Below are positions 5,700 through 6,169 of a stretch of 6,169 bases of DNA, piece by piece (within the stretch, counting starts at the first letter, position 1; every line of letters starts with the position of its first letter). The DNA comes from Pseudomonadota bacterium. Lineage in GTDB: Bacteria > Pseudomonadota > Gammaproteobacteria > Burkholderiales > Burkholderiaceae_C. The translations under genes were made by a program, and so were the position numbers. The notes below the pieces were generated by a model that saw nothing but the letters and a program-made list of their open reading frames with translations, did not search any database and had not been told where the DNA came from. The stretch spans positions 1 through 6,169 of the forward strand of contig JAFAGF010000001.1 in the NCBI GenBank assembly GCA_023422975.1. Reading direction: 5' to 3'.

Positions 5700-6169
5700 A
5701 TGAAAGCTGTTCACACCTTGTTTGTCTGCGTCCATGCGTTGATGGCCTTGTTGTTTGCCTTGGTCTCTATGGGGCTGCTGTGGATTGCCGCCAGCAAGGG
5801 CTGGAGCTTGTGGGCCCATGGCTTGGGTGACAACGCCACGTTGCACATGGTGGAAGTGATGGGCGTGCTGGCCGCCGCGGTGGTGGCGTTGCAAATCAGC
5901 CAGACCGTGGTGGAAGAGGAGGTGGTGCGCGACGCCAGCATTGCAGGGCCCACGCGCGTGCGCCGGTTTTTGTCGCGTTTTTTGGTGGTGGTGGTTGTGG
6001 CGCTGGCGATTGAGGCTTTGATCGCCACCTTCAAGGGGCAGGAAACGCCCCAGCACCTGCTGTACGCCGCCGCGCTGATGGCGGGTGTGGGCGTCATGCT
6101 GTTTGGCTGGGGCATGTTTGTGCACCTGAACCGTTCGGCCGAAGAGCTGGAGCCCGAGGCGTTGGAAGC
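5700..6169 (+). CDS. Four-helix membrane protein of unknown function, 3' truncated by window edge
   Basis: The frame is open from ATG 5700 to the end (156 codons visible, no stop). The start is well fixed: GGGAG lies 7 nt upstream and an in-frame TGA at 5667 excludes earlier starts. Four hydrophobic segments are apparent: about 7-31, 50-70, 91-111 and 120-142. Between helices 2 and 3 is a charged loop, acidic (VVEEEVVRDA, 70-79) then basic (GPTRVRRFLSR, 83-93); the visible end is acidic (SAEELEPEALE). By the positive-inside rule the basic loop is probably cytoplasmic. I do not recognise a named family; it resembles the conserved hypothetical membrane proteins common in Burkholderiales. It is divergent from fghA, so shared regulation is possible but not shown. 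Confidence 0.75.
   Translation, partial: MKAVHTLFVCVHALMALLFALVSMGLLWIAASKGWSLWAHGLGDNATLHMVEVMGVLAAAVVALQISQTVVEEEVVRDASIAGPTRVRRFLSRFLVVVVVALAIEALIATFKGQETPQHLLYAAALMAGVGVMLFGWGMFVHLNRSAEELEPEALE

Noticed and set aside
5594..5830. A 78-codon + strand ORF overlapping the start of the membrane-protein gene
   Set aside because: It has no RBS, conflicts with the better-supported frame at 5700, and its second half lies inside that gene.
5439..6125. A 228-codon minus-strand ORF across the intergenic region and the membrane-protein gene
   Set aside because: The product is rich in His and Gln, a common artefact opposite hydrophobic coding sequence. The + strand frame from 5700 has an RBS and clear transmembrane pattern.
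1..6169. CRISPR arrays, tRNA/rRNA genes, insertion sequences or attachment sites
   Set aside because: No regularly spaced repeats, RNA gene folds, transposase-like proteins or paired terminal repeats were seen.

Overview
The window holds the distal half of an archaic (sigma-type, Csu-like) chaperone-usher fimbrial operon on the + strand. It is followed by a convergent S-formylglutathione hydrolase gene and a divergent membrane-protein gene that runs off the right edge. High GC, codon choice rich in G/C third positions, SCPU-type fimbriae and the style of the FghA protein suggest a betaproteobacterium of the Burkholderiales, probably Comamonadaceae (Comamonas/Acidovorax-like). This placement is inference from sequence style; no marker gene is present.

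Layout: 1-127, 3' end of a periplasmic pilus chaperone; 78-2474, outer-membrane usher, overlapping the chaperone by 50 nt; 2465-3469, two-domain spore-coat-U (SCPU) tip adhesin, overlapping the usher by 10 nt; 3522-3827, a 101-residue secreted protein that looks like a drastically shortened SCPU pilin; 3833-4546, a second complete pilus chaperone; 4583-5455 (-), fghA; 5456-5699, divergent intergenic region; 5700-end (+), a four-helix membrane protein of unknown function, cut by the window edge.

The fimbrial genes run in one direction with overlaps or gaps of 52 nt or less, so they are almost certainly one transcription unit. Subunits would be exported by Sec, capped by a chaperone in the periplasm, and passed to the usher for polymerisation by donor-strand exchange, with the two-domain SCPU protein at the fibre tip. 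The main shaft pilins (CsuA/B, CsuA, CsuB equivalents) are expected to the left of the window. The unusual part is the distal cassette of mini-SCPU protein plus second chaperone after the adhesin: the standard Csu operon ends with the tip adhesin. A T8 tract directly after the start of the mini-SCPU gene, and a 5-nt gap to the second chaperone, raise the possibility of switching and translational coupling. fghA is a housekeeping formaldehyde-detoxification gene and appears unrelated to the fimbriae.
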